From: Thiotrichales bacterium | Lineage (GTDB): Bacteria; Pseudomonadota; Gammaproteobacteria; Beggiatoales; Beggiatoaceae | Reading direction: 5' to 3' | NCBI GenBank assembly: GCA_016745035.1 | Contig: JADGDE010000001.1 | Location: 720,507 to 784,506 of the forward strand | DNA length: 64,000 bases | Part shown: positions 1 through 7,912 of the stretch, in pieces | Position numbering within the stretch: the first letter of the stretch is position 1 | Layout: every line of letters starts with the position of its first letter | The notes under the pieces: generated by a model | What the model saw: the letters and a program-made list of their open reading frames with translations, nothing else | Told to the model about the DNA's origin: nothing | Databases searched by the model: none | Translations under genes and position numbers: made by a program

Positions 1-2624
1 GATAATATCGTTTGGCTATCTTTAGTTGCTTGCTCAAAATCTTGTTGATTAGCATAAATCAGCCTTACACTTTGTCCTAATATGTCTTCACGTTTATAAG
101 CAAACACGTTAAGCATGTGATCATTGATCCAGACAAACCGTCGATGAATAACAAAGGCAATCATCACTGCAGCATTATTAAGGATAATATTGCGTTCACG
201 TAATGAATTTTCAGCACATTTCTTGGCAGCAAGAAGACTGCGTTCTGCCTGTTTACGCTCGCTAATATCACGTACGACATTGAGGCTGCATCCTTCTTTC
301 CCTAGATAAATCCGTGTGCTACTGATTTCAACTTCACATATGCGCCCATCTTTACGTTTTAAATAACTATCTATGGGGCTTGAAGTGTTATCTTTGCTGC
401 GGAAATGGTCTTTTTCAGCCTCTGGTAACACATCTGGTAAGCGCATAGATAATAATTCAGTTTGGCTGTAAGCACTGAGTTTTGCAAAAGCCGGATTAAC
501 CAATATATAGTCCCCATGTTTATTGCTTAAGCTCACACTTTCATGACTTTGTTCAATCAAACTGCTGAATAAAGCTTCCCGTTCTGCCAATGCTAATGTT
601 GTTGTTTTATTAGCGGTGATATTTTCATGGATAACCAATAAACGCCCAGTGTCTTCGTTATTTGGAAAAAGATAAACACGCCCAATAAACCAGTGTTTTT
701 CTGTCGGTGTATCGTAAGCATATTCCAATGAAAAAGTATCCTGCTGTCCACTCATGACCGCCCGTAACCCGGCGGCAAATAAGGGAGCTTCTTTGGCTGT
801 CGCACCTGTTGCCTTATCACAAATATCTAAATAATTAACACCAATACCGCAATTAGGGGCGGAAGGCGCATTGGTATCAGCAAAATGCTGCCAGGCTTGA
901 TTGACCATTAAAATAGTGCCGTTTTTATCTAAAACACACAAGTGCTCAGGAATGGCGTTAATGGCTGTATAAATAAAATCTTGACTGTCTTGTAATATGC
1001 TTCGGGAGTGAGCTAGTTTACGGTTCCAATATAAGATGAGAATAATCACCAGGATCAACATCGAACTGATATACCATAACAGCGAGTAATCCGTATAAGT
1101 AGGGGGTTTAAGGCTAAAATGCTTTTGTAAAAGGGTATTTTTTTCTTGTTCGGTAATGGAATCAAGCGCTTTTTGTAAAATGGGAACGAATTCTTCCCAA
1201 TCGCTGCGTACCCCTAAACTGATTTCAAAACGGTAAGGCAATTCCCCGGACACTTTGAGATTGGTGATGCCATGATGGCGGACAATATAACTCATGATAG
1301 CCATGTCACCAATATAAGCAAAAGCTTCTCCCTTTGAGACCGCTAACATGGCAGACAAGGTATCAGGATAGGCTTGTATTTGTAATTGTTGTGCGAGAGT
1401 GCCAACCAATTTATCACCGATATAATCGCCTTCGATAGCGACAATTTTGCCTTGTAAACCTTTTAAGCCATGAACAAAACTGACATTGTCGTCAGTGATA
1501 ATCATCATGGGGTGAGAAAGATAAGGCTGGGTAAAAGAGGTAAATTGTTGCCGTGCTGCGGTTGCTCTAATTGATGAAAAGAGATCTAACTCGCGTTTTT
1601 CCACCATTGCGACAATATCCGACCAAGGTTTTTGTGGTGATGTTTGAAAGCTCAGTCCCAAGCGCTGCTGTAATAACTGCATATAATCAGCTGCTATTCC
1701 CTGATAGCTACCCGCGTGGAACATCTCAAAAGGGGGTAAATGACGGTTAGAAGCCAGACGAATATTAGGATGTGCTTGCAGCCAAGCGCGTTCTTTAGCG
1801 CTTAAAAAAATGGGTAAAATAAAAGGGGTTGCTGACCAATTATCAAGGATTTGTTTATGCTCAGCTTCGGAAATAGAACGGATAGCTTTATCCAATATCG
1901 TCGCTAAAATAGGCGCATTGCGACGAACACCGATCCCAAAAGCCATTTCTTTACCGGTAACTTGTTGCGCCCAACCTAATTTGACTCCTGAAAGTAACAT
2001 TTGTTGGACTTTGTGTTGTAATACCGGTAAATCCTCAAAAACCCCATCAACAGTACCCTGGGTCAATGCTAACAAGCCCTCATCAGTGGTTTCAAATTCA
2101 ACTAGCTCTATATTTAGTTGCTGCTTGCGGACATATTCTGCTTGAAAGGTATTGCGCTTTACGCCCAAACGTTGCCCTTCTAAATCACTTAGCTGCGTAA
2201 AAGAGGGTGCTTGTTTAGAAATCATGACCGCAAAATAAGCTAATTTACGATAACCTTCAGTAAAAATTAACGATTTTTGGCGTTTTGGGGTACTGTGGAT
2301 ATTGAGAATGCCATCTATTTCATGGCGCATAGCCTTAGGAAAAACTTCCTTCCAAGGAGCTGCTTCCAATTTAAAGCGTCTATCTAATTTTTTTTCAATT
2401 AGATGAAGATAGTCCAAGGTGATACCGCGCATTTCGCCATCATTACCGCGATAGTTAAAGGGGGGATAGCGATCATCAACACCCAAAATTAATTTAGGGT
2501 TCGTATCAAGCCATGTTTTTTCAGTATGACTTAAAGCAATTTGTGGTGTGGCTTGTACTTTGACAAACATCAAAGCGAAAATGAAGCCAGCAATCTGCAT
2601 GGAAATTTTTTTTAATTGACTCAT
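1..2624 (-). CDS. BvgS-like sensor protein with two solute-binding domains and PAS domains (partial, runs off left edge)
   Basis: The minus frame is open from an ATG at 2624 to base 1 with no stop (874 codons read), so the C-terminal output domain lies outside the window. Residues 1 to about 25 form a signal peptide or anchor. Two tandem family-3 solute-binding-like domains follow (about 38-255, opening with the motif LILGVDDRYPPFNY, and about 266-490, with IRLASNRHLPPFEMF). A membrane helix is at about 513-535 (LLWYISSMLILVIILILYW). At least three PAS-like segments follow, one with the typical FVVxDISERKQAE-type exit (seen as NVVRDISERKQAE). Tandem periplasmic Venus-flytrap domains before PAS are the architecture of BvgS/EvgS hybrid kinases, but a GGDEF output cannot be excluded because the end is missing. 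The gene faces away from the other genes here, and its upstream region holds a fragment of the dispersed repeat. Confidence 0.85.
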   Translation of the reverse strand, partial: MSQLKKISMQIAGFIFALMFVKVQATPQIALSHTEKTWLDTNPKLILGVDDRYPPFNYRGNDGEMRGITLDYLHLIEKKLDRRFKLEAAPWKEVFPKAMRHEIDGILNIHSTPKRQKSLIFTEGYRKLAYFAVMISKQAPSFTQLSDLEGQRLGVKRNTFQAEYVRKQQLNIELVEFETTDEGLLALTQGTVDGVFEDLPVLQHKVQQMLLSGVKLGWAQQVTGKEMAFGIGVRRNAPILATILDKAIRSISEAEHKQILDNWSATPFILPIFLSAKERAWLQAHPNIRLASNRHLPPFEMFHAGSYQGIAADYMQLLQQRLGLSFQTSPQKPWSDIVAMVEKRELDLFSSIRATAARQQFTSFTQPYLSHPMMIITDDNVSFVHGLKGLQGKIVAIEGDYIGDKLVGTLAQQLQIQAYPDTLSAMLAVSKGEAFAYIGDMAIMSYIVRHHGITNLKVSGELPYRFEISLGVRSDWEEFVPILQKALDSITEQEKNTLLQKHFSLKPPTYTDYSLLWYISSMLILVIILILYWNRKLAHSRSILQDSQDFIYTAINAIPEHLCVLDKNGTILMVNQAWQHFADTNAPSAPNCGIGVNYLDICDKATGATAKEAPLFAAGLRAVMSGQQDTFSLEYAYDTPTEKHWFIGRVYLFPNNEDTGRLLVIHENITANKTTTLALAEREALFSSLIEQSHESVSLSNKHGDYILVNPAFAKLSAYSQTELLSMRLPDVLPEAEKDHFRSKDNTSSPIDSYLKRKDGRICEVEISSTRIYLGKEGCSLNVVRDISERKQAERSLLAAKKCAENSLRERNIILNNAAVMIAFVIHRRFVWINDHMLNVFAYKREDILGQSVRLIYANQQDFEQATKDSQTIL

Positions 2625-2698
2625 CACATAATGCCTAGAACTTAGTGTCTAAGCATAGGTAAAAGCTAAACCCCACTATGCAGACAAAAAATGGAATG

Positions 2699-2730
2699 AT
2701 GCGACAAAAACAGTATCAGTGCGTAACAGC
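2699..2730 (-). repeat. End fragment of the dispersed hairpin element
   Basis: The stretch reading GCGACAAAAACAGTATCAGTG and then CGTAACA matches the end of the full copy at 10758-10884 (GCGACAAAAACAAGCTTAGTG then CGTAACATCA). No other part of the element is recognisable beside it, so this looks like a decayed or partial copy. Confidence 0.5.
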
Positions 2731-2776
2731 AATGATTAAGAGCGCTGCTTTAGTGTTTTATATCCTAACTTAATTT

Positions 2777-2904
2777 CTGATGTTACGCACTAAGCCTGTT
2801 TTTATCTCAATATTGTGGTTTTCCATCTGCCTAGTGGTATTTAACCGTGCAGCAAAGGCTTTTTTTTGGCTCAGAGAGCCTTGAGAAGCCTTTGCGTCAC
2901 ATCA
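2777..2904 (+). repeat. Dispersed hairpin element, copy A (full length)
   Basis: The copy begins TGATGTTACGCACTAAGCCT and ends GCGTCACATCA, so the ends are inverted repeats. An internal hairpin GGCTC-AGA-GAGCC sits between AAGGCTT and AAGCCTT arms. The last three bases are, on the minus strand, the TGA stop codon of galE. The copy lies downstream of galE. Confidence 0.85.
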
Positions 2905-3894
2905 ATTTTTTTTGTTTCCATGACTTTGCTCCCATTGCCAAGCATGAGCAATTAAAGTCGATAAGTCAGCATATTCTGGTTGCCAACCCAATGCTGCTTT
3001 GGCAGCATCGGCACAAGCCACTAACCGTGCAGGATCGCCTGCGCGGCGTACGCCCGTTTCAACGGGGATATTAATCCCTGTAACCTCGCAGGCGACATCA
3101 ATGACTTCTTGCACCGAAAAGCCCGCACCATTGCCGAGATTATAAACTGCACTATCACCACCTGAGAGCAGTTGCTCCAGCCCTAATAAATGGGCTTGGC
3201 ATAGGTCGACAATGTGAATATAGTCACGAATACAAGTGCCATCCGGGGTGTCGTAATCACGTCCATAAACGCTGATGTGTGAACGCTTACCGCTGGCAGC
3301 TTGTAAAACCAAGGGGATCAAATGGGTTTCGGGGTCATGACGCTCACCTAATTGCCCCTCAGGGTCTGCGCCAGCAGCATTAAAATAGCGAAAGCACATG
3401 GATTTAAAATCATAAGCCGCTTGATAGTCTTCTAAAACTTGCTCAATCATCCATTTACTGCGCCCGTAGGGGTTAATGGGTAATTTCGGGTGTTTTTCAT
3501 CAATCGGACTGTATTGTGGCTCGCCAAAAATTGCCGCAGTGGAAGAGAAAATAAATTTATCCACCTGCGCCCTCTGCATGGCATCGAGTAAATTTAGGGT
3601 ATTGGTGACATTATTACGGTAATACATCGCAGGTTTAGCTACCGATTCGCCGACTTGGATATAAGAGGCAAAGTGCATCACCGCATCAATGCGGTAGTGC
3701 TTAAAAACTAAGTCTAAAGCCTGCGGGTCGGCAAGATCAGCTAAGACAAATTCACCGCCTAAAACCGCATCGCGAAAACCACCGACTAAATTATCCAACG
3801 TAATGACCTGATAACCTTGGGCTAACAGCATTTTGACCATGTGCGAGCCAATATATCCCGCACCGCCTGCGACTAAAATGGTGGTTTTACTCAT
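2902..3894 (-). CDS. galE: UDP-glucose 4-epimerase
   Basis: This 330-residue protein is an extended short-chain dehydrogenase that interconverts UDP-glucose and UDP-galactose in the cytoplasm, feeding exopolysaccharide and LPS sugar synthesis. The NAD-binding Rossmann motif GGAGYIGSHMV is at residues 10-20, the SSTAAIFGEP strand at 117-126, and the catalytic Tyr-x-x-x-Lys is Y143 and K147 (NPYGRSK). The GalE signature YFNAAGADPEGQLGE and the C-terminal RAGDPARLVAC stretch are also present. Length is normal for the family. The stop codon lies inside the adjoining repeat element, so the original C-terminus may have been altered by a few residues. The gene is separated from the methyltransferase by 12 bases and probably shares its transcript. 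Confidence 0.95.
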   Translation of the reverse strand: MSKTTILVAGGAGYIGSHMVKMLLAQGYQVITLDNLVGGFRDAVLGGEFVLADLADPQALDLVFKHYRIDAVMHFASYIQVGESVAKPAMYYRNNVTNTLNLLDAMQRAQVDKFIFSSTAAIFGEPQYSPIDEKHPKLPINPYGRSKWMIEQVLEDYQAAYDFKSMCFRYFNAAGADPEGQLGERHDPETHLIPLVLQAASGKRSHISVYGRDYDTPDGTCIRDYIHIVDLCQAHLLGLEQLLSGGDSAVYNLGNGAGFSVQEVIDVACEVTGINIPVETGVRRAGDPARLVACADAAKAALGWQPEYADLSTLIAHAWQWEQSHGNKKN

Positions 3895-3906
3895 GTGGTT
3901 TTTACT

Positions 3907-4866
3907 CTATAAATTGTGTTCTTTTTTCACTTGGGCAGCGAAGGTGTTTCGCTCCCAAAAATACCCGCCGACATAGCCTTGTATGTGGCTATCCTCTTCA
4001 GCTTTGGCAAGACGTTTTGCCGCTAAGCAGCAATAATAACGGTCAATTTCAATCCCAAAATAAGCCCTGCCGAGTTTTTTTGCCACCACAGCGCTCGTAC
4101 CACTGCCCAAAAAGGGATCAAACACCACATCGCCTGTATTGCTAGAAGCTAATATCAGTTTAGCCAGTAATTTTTCCGGTTTTTGTGTCGGATGCTCGGT
4201 GTTTTCAGGCATTGACCAAAAGGGAATAGAAATATCTGTCCACAGATTTGAAGGGTAAGTAACGCGAAATTTACCGCTTTTGTCTTCATGCCAGTCTTTG
4301 GGCTTGCCTTTGGCATCGGTGTAGGGACTATGTACCTTATGCTGCATTTTTACGGCATCAACATTAAAAACGTAATCACGCGATAGGGTGCAAAACCAAA
4401 TATCCTCAGCACAATTTTTCCAGTTGGTTTTTGCGCCGCGTCCTTTTTCCCGCTCCCATGTGATGCGGTTGCGGACGTAAAAATATTTTTCACACACGCG
4501 GTGAATCGCAGCTGAAGATTGCCAATCACCACAAATATAAATCGAGGCATGGGGCTTGAGTATCGGCACTAATTGCGACAGCCAGGAATCTAACCACTCT
4601 TCATAGCTCTCGAGTTTTTTCTTGGTAAATTGTCGCCCATTGAAGCGCTTAGTGAGGTTGTATGGCGGGTCAACGAATAACAAGTCCACGCTATTTTTAG
4701 GTAAATAGGGTAGCGCTTGATATAAATCCTGATTAATAATTTGCCCGCTGACTTTTGGCAAAGAAATAGGCGCATCCAAGGACAATAGCGATTGAGATAA
4801 GGCTATTTGCTCGGTGTCACTCACGACCGTCGTCCGGTTACGCGGGGCTTTGTTTTTGTCTGGCAT
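3907..4866 (-). CDS. Site-specific DNA methyltransferase, beta class (N6-adenine or N4-cytosine)
   Basis: The 319-residue protein carries the catalytic motif IV DPPYNL at residues 66-71 and the S-adenosylmethionine motif I DPFLGSGTSA at 250-259, preceded by HPTQKP at 225-230. The order IV, recognition region (about 140-210), then I defines the beta class (CcrM/RsrI/YhdJ-like). DPPY favours adenine methylation, but N4-cytosine enzymes can also carry it. No restriction endonuclease gene is beside it: the neighbours are galE and a small periplasmic protein, so it looks like a solitary methylase. The target sequence cannot be read from the protein. Confidence 0.9.
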   Translation of the reverse strand: MPDKNKAPRNRTTVVSDTEQIALSQSLLSLDAPISLPKVSGQIINQDLYQALPYLPKNSVDLLFVDPPYNLTKRFNGRQFTKKKLESYEEWLDSWLSQLVPILKPHASIYICGDWQSSAAIHRVCEKYFYVRNRITWEREKGRGAKTNWKNCAEDIWFCTLSRDYVFNVDAVKMQHKVHSPYTDAKGKPKDWHEDKSGKFRVTYPSNLWTDISIPFWSMPENTEHPTQKPEKLLAKLILASSNTGDVVFDPFLGSGTSAVVAKKLGRAYFGIEIDRYYCCLAAKRLAKAEEDSHIQGYVGGYFWERNTFAAQVKKEHNL

Positions 4867-4869
4867 CGT

Positions 4870-5202
4870 TTACTGACAACTTACGACGATATAATGAATA
4901 CGCACCACTTGCCCCCACATAAAAAAACTCTTACGTTCGGGGAATTTTTCAATTAATACCTGTAATGTTAAGCCTTCTTGTTGGTATAAATCGTTTAATG
5001 CCAAAGGTAAATAATGTTGTCCATCCACGCCACGCAGACCGTAAAAACCGCCTTCGGTCTCCACATAGACGACTTCGACCTTGAGCCATTGCCAATGCTC
5101 GGCTTGCTTGTCATAAGTTGGGAGAGAAGGACATTCTTCTGCCTTGATAGCAGAGAGTGAAAAACAAAGTGTGACAAAAATAAGACGTAATAAAATCGAC
5201 AT
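4870..5202 (-). CDS. Small secreted or periplasmic protein of unknown function
   Basis: The 110-residue product has a clear N-terminal signal peptide (hydrophobic residues 3-18, likely cleavage after SAIKA). The mature part contains two cysteines (one just after the cleavage site, one at the second-last position) that could form a disulfide. It is predicted to be a compact beta-rich domain. Only 3 bases separate it from the methyltransferase start, so they are likely cotranscribed, but no functional link is evident. I do not recognise the family. Confidence 0.7.
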   Translation of the reverse strand: MSILLRLIFVTLCFSLSAIKAEECPSLPTYDKQAEHWQWLKVEVVYVETEGGFYGLRGVDGQHYLPLALNDLYQQEGLTLQVLIEKFPERKSFFMWGQVVRIHYIVVSCQ

Positions 5203-5414
5203 GGCTAATGGTTTGCGGTGATATACGGGTTCTTGAGCTTAGCAGGTTTTAAAACCCCTTACCAGTGCTTAAGCAATGACAGAAAATGCGCTGTTGGCAA
5301 TAGGCTTATAAGTGAAATTTCAATGGTTTTTCTGAGATGTTTTTGCTATGCTCAAACGTTGATTTTTATAAAAATCTCCCTGCGATTCTGAATAATGCAC
5401 GCCCTTTAGTGACT

Positions 5415-6158
5415 ATGAAAAAAAAACAAGCCAAAGCCACACCGCTCGTTCGTGGTATCCAACATTTTTTAGCTGGCATTTTATTGATTTTACGCCCCGG
5501 TGTAAAACGCTGGGTGTTTATTCCTTTTTTGATTAATACGGTCTTATTTATTGCCTTGCTGAGCTACGCTTGGGGGCAGATCCCTTTATTACGAGAACAA
5601 TTCAGTGCTTGGTTGCCAGAATTTTTGGGCTTTTTGACCTTATTGTTATGGCCTTTATTTTTGCTCAGCGCTTGGCTATTTATTGTTTTTGGCTTTGCTT
5701 TGTTTGCCAATATCATTGCCGCGCCCTTTAATGGCCCTTTATCAGCGGCGGTAACCAAGCATTTAACCGGAACCGCACCAAACAGTCCTAGCAGTGGTTT
5801 TATTAGCGGTTTTTTCGGCGCGATTTTTGATGAAATCCGCAAATTGATTTACAGCCTCTCACGCCTATTGTTGGTGGCGATTTTATTTCTAATTCCCCTC
5901 GTTAATCTTATCGCCCCTTTTGTGATGATGTATTACAGCACTTGGCTACTGGCGCAACAATACATGGATTATCCGATGGGCAATGCCGGTTTAGGTTTTA
6001 AGGCACAACGGCAACAATTAAAAACCAAGCGCGGCATGATGCTCGGTTTTGGCGGTATGGCAGCCGCTTCGACCTTAGTGCCTTTTGTGAATGTTTTAGC
6101 TGTGCCCATCGGCGTGGCGGGGGCAACGGCTTTGTATTGTGAAGAATATGCCGATTAA
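5415..6158 (+). CDS. cysZ: CysZ-like sulfate transporter / EI24-domain membrane protein
   Basis: The product is a polytopic inner membrane protein of 247 residues when started at the ATG at 5415. An upstream ATG at 5337 would add 26 residues that do not fit the family N-terminus, so the later start is preferred. The order is family-typical: an amphipathic LVRGIQHFLAGILLILRPG segment, a long hydrophobic pair, a loop with NIIAAPFNGPLS, and further hydrophobic segments. CysZ family members bring sulfate into the cytoplasm for cysteine synthesis. The 3' end overlaps the next gene by 11 bases, suggesting translational coupling. The family call is confident, the transported ion less so. Confidence 0.85.
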   Translation: MKKKQAKATPLVRGIQHFLAGILLILRPGVKRWVFIPFLINTVLFIALLSYAWGQIPLLREQFSAWLPEFLGFLTLLLWPLFLLSAWLFIVFGFALFANIIAAPFNGPLSAAVTKHLTGTAPNSPSSGFISGFFGAIFDEIRKLIYSLSRLLLVAILFLIPLVNLIAPFVMMYYSTWLLAQQYMDYPMGNAGLGFKAQRQQLKTKRGMMLGFGGMAAASTLVPFVNVLAVPIGVAGATALYCEEYAD

Positions 6159-7158
6159 GCAACAAGGCGCAGTTTTAATTTTAGTGCTTTGGTTTATTAG
6201 TTTTGCCAGCTTGTTAATTATTACTATGGCAAGCGAGGTCAAATTTATTGCCAAAGCCGTCTCGCATCAAACCGAGCATCTACAACATCAAGCCGATATG
6301 CAAAAGGCTTTATATTTAGCACAATTGCAGTTGTTGTGGGAGCGTATGCCGCCTGAACCTAAATCGGCAAAAGATAAAAACAATAAGAAAAAAAAGCCAC
6401 TGCTGCAATTTAATGGGCAAGCGCTAAAACTCATTCACCCCGATGCGCCAAAGAATATCGAGGTGCGGATTTATGATCATGCTGGACGTTTAAATTTGCG
6501 CCAGTTTTTAGACCGTTTACGCATTGATGATTTACTCAAACGTCAATGGGGTGGTGATATTAAACCCTCGGAGTTTCAAGCCCTGCAACAAGCTTGGCAA
6601 GATTGGAAAGACAAGGATGACAACAAACGCGTCAATGGTGCAGAAAAAAACTATTATGCTAAGCAAGGCGACTATGGCTATCGTCCTCGAAATGACAATA
6701 ATATTGCCCTAGAGAGCTTGGATGAGGTGCGTTTAATTAAAGGCTTTGATAAAATTTTCAAAGACGTGCATCTGGATACCATTTTTACCCTACACGGCAA
6801 CCAGAACAAAATTAATATTAATCTCGCCTCTTCTACGGTTTTGCGTTTTATTCCCGGTTTATCAGCAAAAGCGGTTAATCAAATTTTAACTAAACGCACT
6901 GAAGAGCCATTTACCAGCCTGACCCCTTTGAAAGAGATGCTTAGTCCCAGTAATTACAGCAAAGCCAGTCCATGGCTTTATGTCAGCGATAAAGGTTCAC
7001 AAATTTATACCATTGCATTGATTCCGAAAATAGCGCAAAAAAGTCCTAAAAAAACTGCAACACAAGCCAGTCACGCCTACCAAGTCACTGTGCAACTGCG
7101 CGGAAATCATAGTTTGCCCAAGGTCTTGCGCGTCGATCCGTACCGGCGTTTGCCATGA
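6148..7158 (+). CDS. gspK: General secretion pathway minor pseudopilin GspK
   Basis: The 336-residue protein starts MPIKQQG followed by AVLILVLWFISFASLLI, a type IV prepilin-like leader and helix with no Glu at mature position 5, as is characteristic of GspK. A large periplasmic domain follows, including VRIYDHAGRLNLRQFLDR and a helix-hairpin-helix-like stretch (KININLASSTVLRFIPGLS). GspK caps the type II secretion pseudopilus tip. Two starts are possible: GTG at 6139, or ATG at 6148, which I prefer. No other gsp gene is visible: it lies between cysZ and mobA, overlapping both, so it is separated from the rest of any type II system. Confidence 0.88.
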   Translation: MPIKQQGAVLILVLWFISFASLLIITMASEVKFIAKAVSHQTEHLQHQADMQKALYLAQLQLLWERMPPEPKSAKDKNNKKKKPLLQFNGQALKLIHPDAPKNIEVRIYDHAGRLNLRQFLDRLRIDDLLKRQWGGDIKPSEFQALQQAWQDWKDKDDNKRVNGAEKNYYAKQGDYGYRPRNDNNIALESLDEVRLIKGFDKIFKDVHLDTIFTLHGNQNKININLASSTVLRFIPGLSAKAVNQILTKRTEEPFTSLTPLKEMLSPSNYSKASPWLYVSDKGSQIYTIALIPKIAQKSPKKTATQASHAYQVTVQLRGNHSLPKVLRVDPYRRLP

Positions 7159-7715
7159 AGGATCTCAGTTTAGCGGTTTTAGCTGGGGGAAAAGCCCGTC
7201 GTATGGGCGGGCAAGATAAGGGCTTAATGCCTTATCGAGACAAACCCTTGATTGAACATGTGCTTGATTCGGTTCCCGCAGAAATTAATCAACGATTAAT
7301 TATTGCAAATCGGCACACAAAGCAGTATGCTCGCTGGGGTCATCCTGTTTATAGCGATATAATCAGTGGTTATCTAGGACCTTTGGCAGGCATTTATACC
7401 GCTTTGTCCTATGCAGAAACACCTTATGTCTTGTGTTTACCTTGTGATACACCTTTGTTACCTTCACATTTAGCAGAGGGTTTATATCAAGCCATGCAAA
7501 CATCAAATAGACAAGTTTGTGTCGCATTTGATGGTGAACGTACCCATGCCAGTTGTGTGTTAGTGGCACAAAGTGCTAAAACCACCTTAGCTGAGCGTCT
7601 TGAACAAAGGCAATTACGTGTGCAAGCTTGGCTTGGGGAAATCAACGCATTAGCAGTGGATTTTTCTGCCTCTAAACAGGCCTTTGTGAATATAAATTAT
7701 TTATCTGAATTGTAA
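7155..7715 (+). CDS. mobA: Molybdenum cofactor guanylyltransferase
   Basis: The 186-residue enzyme transfers GMP from GTP to molybdopterin to form the guanine dinucleotide cofactor of DMSO-reductase-type enzymes. The nucleotide-binding signature LAGGKARRMGGQDKG is at residues 9-23, and the CLPCDTPLLP stretch carries the metal-binding Asp. Length is normal for MobA. The start codon overlaps the gspK stop (ATGA). A copy of the dispersed repeat begins 43 bases after the stop. Confidence 0.93.
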   Translation: MKDLSLAVLAGGKARRMGGQDKGLMPYRDKPLIEHVLDSVPAEINQRLIIANRHTKQYARWGHPVYSDIISGYLGPLAGIYTALSYAETPYVLCLPCDTPLLPSHLAEGLYQAMQTSNRQVCVAFDGERTHASCVLVAQSAKTTLAERLEQRQLRVQAWLGEINALAVDFSASKQAFVNINYLSEL

Positions 7716-7758
7716 GATAGCGAGAGGGCTTATAGGCCACTATCGAATCTAAATTAAC

Positions 7759-7874
7759 TGATGTTATGCTCTGAGCCTGTTATTGTGGTTTTCCACTTGC
7801 ATAGTGGTACAGTCGTGGAGCAACGGTGGTTTTTTTACCTTTTGGGGTAAAACAGAAGCCTTTGCCTAACATCA
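7759..7874 (+). repeat. Dispersed hairpin element, copy B
   Basis: The copy begins TGATGTTATGCTCTGAGCCT and ends GCCTAACATCA. Compared with copy A it lacks a few bases in the left arm. Its internal hairpin is TTTTACC-(6)-GGTAAAA, a sequence different from that of copy A but still self-complementary. It sits downstream of mobA. Confidence 0.8.
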
Positions 7875-7912
7875 ATAAATTAACTGCCCTTTTACTCTTG
7901 AGAACTTCTTGA

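Noticed and set aside
1810-2145. Plus-strand open frame of 111 codons
   Set aside because: It lies antisense to the sensor gene, which is open across the whole 1-2624 stretch with clear domain motifs; no ribosome site or family pattern.
2847-3074. Plus-strand frame through repeat copy A into galE
   Set aside because: It is made from the repeat element and antisense galE; other copies do not keep the frame open.
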